Source of the DNA: Thalassovita mediterranea
GTDB taxonomy: Bacteria; Pseudomonadota; Alphaproteobacteria; Rhodobacterales; Rhodobacteraceae
Direction of reading: 5' to 3'
NCBI RefSeq assembly: GCF_001458435.1
Contig: NZ_CYSF01000003.1
Coordinates: 62,001-126,000 of the forward strand
DNA: 64,000 nucleotides
Part shown: piece by piece, positions 60,404 to 64,000 of the stretch
Layout of the letters: each line of letters opens with the position of its first letter
Position numbering within the stretch: position 1 is the first letter of the stretch
Position numbers and translations under genes: made by a program
Notes under the pieces: model-generated
Told to the model about the DNA's origin: nothing
What the model saw: the letters and a program-made list of their open reading frames with translations, nothing else
The model's database searches: none

Positions 60404-62125
60404 ATGATGTCCACAGTAGACCCCACCGTGACCGACACCAGCGAACTGTCCAAACAGACAGCTTATGCTGCTTATGAACACCTCAGCAGCCCGATTATGG
60501 TCTGCGACAACCAACTGGTCATCCGTTATGCGAATTCCGTCGCGTTCGAAATGTTCAAGCGGTTGGAACTCGATATTCAGAGCGACCTTCCCGATTTTGT
60601 AGCCGATGACATCGTCGGCAAAAAAGTCGATGTGTTCCACAAGAACCCTGCTTATCAGCACAAAATCATCGCTGCGATGAGCGATACCCATCTGGGCAAG
60701 TTCAAAATCGGCAGCACCCATCTGGCGTTCCATGCCTCCCCCAACCTCAAAGAGGACGGGACGCTGGATGCCGTTGTTGTGGAATGGCAGGACCGCACCG
60801 CCGAACGTCAGGTGCGCGAAGATCTGAACAACTTCCTGGCCGAAGTGAAGGCCATGGGCGATGCCCATGAACAGGGAAACACACGCGTCTTTATTGATGC
60901 CGCCAGCTACCCCGACAGCCTGAGCGAAGTGTCCGAAGCAGTGAACAAAATGGTCAAGGGCCACATGTACATCCAGCAATGTATGGCAGGCGCCGCCGAA
61001 GCCTTTGCTGCGGGTGATTTTGACTTCCAGATCGAACAGTTCCCGGGCGACAAAGCAGCGGTGAACGAAGGCATCGACCACGTGCGTGACAGTTTCCGCA
61101 CTATCACCAACGAAATCCGCAAAGCATCCGAAGCAATTGTAGCTGGCGATCTGGCTGTCGAAATTCATACCGACGGCCTGCGCGGTGAATTCCTGTCGGT
61201 TATGGAAACCTTCGATCACGCCTTTGGCGCGCTAAGCAACATCCTGGGCGAATTGAACACCCAAATTCAGGAGGTGTCGAAATCATCGGAAATGGTATCG
61301 ACCTCTTCGGGCACCCTATCGACCAGCGCAGAACGGGCCAGCCAAGCGATTGACGAAATTTCGTCGTCCTTTGACGAAACCGAAAGCATGGTGCGCGCCA
61401 CCTCTGACGCGGCGACCCGCGCCCATGAGGTTGCAAACTCCGCAAGCCAGACAGCGACCGAAGGCAGTGAAACGATGGCCAGCCTTCTCAGCGCGATGGA
61501 TGGCATCGATTCCAAGGCGCGTTCGATTGCTTCGATCAACAAAGTGATCGACGAAATTGCGTTCCAAACCAACCTCTTGGCTCTCAATGCTGCAGTAGAA
61601 GCAGCGCGCGCGGGTCAATATGGTCGTGGCTTTGCCGTGGTCGCCCAAGAGGTGCGCAACCTTGCCGGTCGCTCTGCCAAGGCAGCTCAGGAAACGACGT
61701 CGCTGATCGAAGATTCGAGCCAAGCCATCCAAGAAGGCGTCAAAATCGCCAACGAGATGGACACCTCGTTCCAGTCGCTGTCGGATGCGTTTGATGACGT
61801 AAAGTCGCTGGTCGGTGAAATCAACGTCGCCACCCGCGAACAGCAATCTGCGGTCAGCCATATTTCCAACTCTGTTGCAGAAATCGCTGGCACGGCTGCG
61901 ACGACTGACTCGGAATCGTCGTCGCTGGCATCTGGGGCGGAACAACTGTCCTCTTCGACTAACCTGATGCGGGCGCAACTGGGCCGGTTCAAGTTGCGCA
62001 GCAACAATGCAGCGATGGCCGAAGCGATGGCAGATTTCGATCTGTCACAGCTGAGCCCCGAAATGGCTGCACAGGTGCAAAAGATGCTCGAAGATGAAAA
62101 TCTGACGAAATACGCTGCTGAATAA
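60404..62125 (+). CDS. Soluble methyl-accepting chemotaxis protein with PAS domain
   Basis: The 573-residue protein has a PAS sensor at about 22-135 ([20 protein letters not shown]), a linker with two HAMP-like segments (about 190-290), and a signalling domain whose hairpin tip is [20 protein letters not shown] and [20 protein letters not shown]. No membrane helix is present, so it forms cytoplasmic arrays with CheA and CheW. PAS domains often sense redox state or oxygen through a bound cofactor; the ligand is not evident. The C-terminus lacks the NWETF-like CheR tether. Two ATG codons (60404, 60407) stand in tandem. Confidence 0.93.
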   Translation: MMSTVDPTVTDTSELSKQTAYAAYEHLSSPIMVCDNQLVIRYANSVAFEMFKRLELDIQSDLPDFVADDIVGKKVDVFHKNPAYQHKIIAAMSDTHLGKFKIGSTHLAFHASPNLKEDGTLDAVVVEWQDRTAERQVREDLNNFLAEVKAMGDAHEQGNTRVFIDAASYPDSLSEVSEAVNKMVKGHMYIQQCMAGAAEAFAAGDFDFQIEQFPGDKAAVNEGIDHVRDSFRTITNEIRKASEAIVAGDLAVEIHTDGLRGEFLSVMETFDHAFGALSNILGELNTQIQEVSKSSEMVSTSSGTLSTSAERASQAIDEISSSFDETESMVRATSDAATRAHEVANSASQTATEGSETMASLLSAMDGIDSKARSIASINKVIDEIAFQTNLLALNAAVEAARAGQYGRGFAVVAQEVRNLAGRSAKAAQETTSLIEDSSQAIQEGVKIANEMDTSFQSLSDAFDDVKSLVGEINVATREQQSAVSHISNSVAEIAGTAATTDSESSSLASGAEQLSSSTNLMRAQLGRFKLRSNNAAMAEAMADFDLSQLSPEMAAQVQKMLEDENLTKYAAE

Positions 62126-62144
62126 GCAGTGTCTCAAAAAATAG

Positions 62145-62175
62145 AAAACGCGGTCCTCATTTGGGGCCGCGTTTT
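62145..62175 (+). terminator. Intrinsic terminator of the chemoreceptor gene
   Basis: The stem AAAACGCGGTCC/GGGCCGCGTTTT, with a 7-base loop and one G-T pair, is followed by TC. It lies about 20 bases after the stop. Confidence 0.85.
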
Positions 62176-62211
62176 TCGTTGGTAATGGGGCCTACCCCCG
62201 ATGGTCGCGCC

Positions 62212-63045
62212 CTACTCTGCCGCGATTGGTTGCGCGACCGTCTGGTCGCTGAACGGCAGGCGCCAGTCGTCTCCCAAGTCTTTCAACAGTGGGAAAGTCT
62301 TATAAAGGCGCGGCATGTCCTCTTCGCTGACAGAGGTCTTGGGCCGACGGCCCAGACTGTCATTGCTGTTATGAACAGCGCGCAGATAATGCGGCTCCAG
62401 CGTGTGGATCACCCGAACAGGACGGCGTTCCAGAACCTTGTGATGGGCCACACGGAACGGGCTACGACGGCTGTCTGTCGGTGCCACCACGGTTAGCCCC
62501 TGATTGTTCGCAGGCACATTGCGCGGGATCAGTTTCAGATCGCCGTTCTGAAATTCAGCGGTTACACCACGAGGCCATGATAAGAACACATAGTTCGGTT
62601 GGTCCGCCTTACGCAGGGTCAACGCAGCCTGTGCTTCGCCGCGCAAATCCGCGGTAAAATCAACCCCGACAGCATCATCATCATCCAACACGACTTGCGC
62701 ACTGTAGGTATATCGGTTGAAGGTTTTCTTGCGATAGGCCTCAAACGCGCCGGCAGCGCTTTCGGGATCGCGGAAAATCACATGCGCCCGTGCGCCCAAC
62801 ATATCGTCGCAGATGTCCTTCAGCCGGTCCTGATACTGCTGCGGCATAAGCGTCGATGACAGGATGATGACGTTGAAATCAGGGTCCGTTTGATCCCGCA
62901 ACGATGCCAAAGAAACCTTGCGCAGAAAATACTCGCGTTCATCCAAACGCTTTGGGTCAAACAATTTTCCTGGATCGCGGCTGGCATCACTTTGCCAACC
63001 AGATTGCCCAAAAAACGAATACCGCATCATATAAAGCAAATGCAT
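62212..63045 (-). CDS. Putative rhamnosyltransferase-like glycosyltransferase
   Basis: The 277-residue protein starts MHLLYMMRYSFFGQSGW. It has a GT-A-like metal motif in VVLDDDDAVG and conserved-looking segments YFLRKVSLASLRDQTDPDFN and VFLSWPRGVTAEF, matching my memory of the putative rhamnosyl transferase family common in roseobacters. It should act on surface polysaccharide in the cytoplasm, but no other glycan gene is near. The ATG at 63045 has GAGGGAAG 8 bases upstream. Confidence 0.78.
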   Translation of the reverse strand: MHLLYMMRYSFFGQSGWQSDASRDPGKLFDPKRLDEREYFLRKVSLASLRDQTDPDFNVIILSSTLMPQQYQDRLKDICDDMLGARAHVIFRDPESAAGAFEAYRKKTFNRYTYSAQVVLDDDDAVGVDFTADLRGEAQAALTLRKADQPNYVFLSWPRGVTAEFQNGDLKLIPRNVPANNQGLTVVAPTDSRRSPFRVAHHKVLERRPVRVIHTLEPHYLRAVHNSNDSLGRRPKTSVSEEDMPRLYKTFPLLKDLGDDWRLPFSDQTVAQPIAAE

Positions 63046-63191
63046 TGACGATCTTCCCTCATAAAAATGCGACCCCAAAATTGGATCGCAGTAGTAGCGC
63101 CACATACTTTCGTCGGCAATTAACTTACTTTTGATACTAAATTGAGGCAAGAAAAAGGAAGCCGCAGCGTCTGAGCGGCCAGCGGACAAAG

Positions 63192-63220
63192 AAAAGGCCG
63201 GGGAAATCCCCGGCCTTTTT
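63192..63220. terminator. Bidirectional terminator after the formate dehydrogenase gene
   Basis: A perfect 12-base-pair stem, AAAAGGCCGGGG/CCCCGGCCTTTT, with loop AAAT and T or A runs on both sides. It lies 26 bases after the dehydrogenase stop on the minus strand. Confidence 0.92.
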
Positions 63221-63245
63221 GTCATTCACCAAAACTGCGGCTGCG

Positions 63246-64000
63246 TTATTCAGCGGCGATCTTTTGCACCGCTTCGACCCGCACAGCGGAGAATTTGAAC
63301 TCCGGGATCTTGCCGTAGGGGTCCAGCGCGGGGTTGGTCAGGATGTTTGCCGCTGCCTCAACATAGGCGAAGGGCACGAACACCATATCCTCTGCCACCG
63401 CGCGGTCGGCACGGGCCATGATCTCGATCGAGCCACGGCGCGTGCTGAGGCGCACCATATCCCCCGGCTGCACGCCAAGGCGGCGCAGGGTTTTGGGGTG
63501 CAGCGAACAGTTCGCTTCGGGTTCGACCGCGTCCAGAACCTTGGACCGGCGGGTCATCGACCCGGTGTGCCAGTGTTCCAGCTGACGACCGGTGGTCATG
63601 ATCATCGGGTAATCCGCATCCGGCGCCTCATCCGGTGCGATGACAGCCGCGGGGGTAAAGCGCGCGCGCCCACCTGCACGGGGGAAGCCATCACCGAATA
63701 CCACAGCCTGACCCGGATCTTCGGGGCTGAGCGACGGGTAGGTCACGGTTTCGGTTTTCAGACGCTCCCAGGTGATGTTGTTCAGCGACTTCATCACCTT
63801 CTTCATCTCGCCAAACACCTGCGACACGTCGGTGTAGCCCCAATCGAGGCCCAGACGCTGCGCCAGTTCAACGGTGATCGCCCAATCCTCGCGCGCTTCA
63901 CCCGGCGGGGTGACGGCAGGACGAACGCGCTGAACCTGACGGTTGGTGTTCGACACCGTGCCGTTCTTCTCATAGAGCGCCGAGGCAGGCAGGATCACAT
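63246..64000 (-). CDS. fdhA: Formate dehydrogenase alpha subunit, C-terminal part
   Basis: About 251 C-terminal residues are seen and the gene continues past base 64000. They include the end of the molybdenum catalytic domain (ILPASALYEKNGTVSNTNRQ, EAREDWAITVELAQRLGLDW) and the molybdopterin-dinucleotide-binding domain (IMTTGRQLEHWHTGSMTRRS, ANCSLHPKTLRRLGVQPGD). This is typical of NAD-dependent formate dehydrogenase alpha, which oxidises formate to CO2. The catalytic Cys/Sec is outside the window. Confidence 0.88.
   Translation of the reverse strand, partial: VILPASALYEKNGTVSNTNRQVQRVRPAVTPPGEAREDWAITVELAQRLGLDWGYTDVSQVFGEMKKVMKSLNNITWERLKTETVTYPSLSPEDPGQAVVFGDGFPRAGGRARFTPAAVIAPDEAPDADYPMIMTTGRQLEHWHTGSMTRRSKVLDAVEPEANCSLHPKTLRRLGVQPGDMVRLSTRRGSIEIMARADRAVAEDMVFVPFAYVEAAANILTNPALDPYGKIPEFKFSAVRVEAVQKIAAE

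Overview
The window reads as chromosomal DNA of a marine alphaproteobacterium of the Rhodobacterales (Roseobacter group). Several independent features point there: a circularly permuted two-piece tmRNA, an alpha-type SspB, the F1-ATPase zeta inhibitor (DUF1476), a trgA-trgB-cysK tellurite cluster of the kind known from Rhodobacter sphaeroides, an AcuI acrylyl-CoA reductase, and a B12-dependent one-carbon set (betaine-homocysteine methyltransferase, corrinoid protein, DUF1638). I see no rRNA, CRISPR array, insertion sequence, integrase or prophage gene. Gene density is high, and convergent genes are often separated by clear stem-loops.

Layout. 1-9.6 kb: 5' end of acs, an ApbE-like protein, an NCS1 permease with a well-formed promoter, a LysR regulator divergent from a gamma-butyrobetaine-hydroxylase-like oxygenase plus class II aldolase, and a DUF6502-DUF5666 pair. 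9.7-13.5 kb: a tightly packed operon of a stand-alone amino-acid-type adenylation enzyme, a six-helix membrane flavoprotein and an enoyl-CoA hydratase; this is the best candidate for an undescribed system. 13.6-18.7 kb: SDR and AraC genes, an iron-siderophore-type ABC importer, and tRNA-Ser(GGA). 18.9-31.3 kb: an AI-2E family protein, then a minus-strand run trgA-trgB-cysK-mscS-alaX, photolyase, a class V aminotransferase, and acuI divergent from a GntR regulator that carries two near-identical palindromes at its start.

31.4-43.9 kb: tmRNA, chrA, sspB, fumC with two small genes, a P450 coupled to a membrane-inserted hydrolase, ccdA, and rne with a large acidic insertion. 43.2-49.5 kb: purC-purS-purQ running into dctB-dctD-HAD, where DctD lacks the sigma-54 contact loop, and terB. 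49.7-54.5 kb: ATPase inhibitor, bmt, a two-gene phosphorelay, then mtbC and DUF1638. 54.5-64 kb: GST, WYL regulator, sufE, a lipoprotein, rnd, purM-purN, a soluble chemoreceptor, a rhamnosyltransferase-like protein, and the C-terminal part of a formate dehydrogenase alpha subunit.

Functional threads. Purine synthesis is split over two loci (purCSQ and purMN). Protein rescue and proteolysis are represented by ssrA and sspB about 1.5 kb apart. One-carbon and osmolyte metabolism is represented by bmt, mtbC-DUF1638, the hydroxylase-like oxygenase and acuI. Oxidative and metalloid stress is represented by trgAB-cysK, terB, chrA and photolyase. All calls rest on reading the sequence and on remembered family knowledge; no database search was run.
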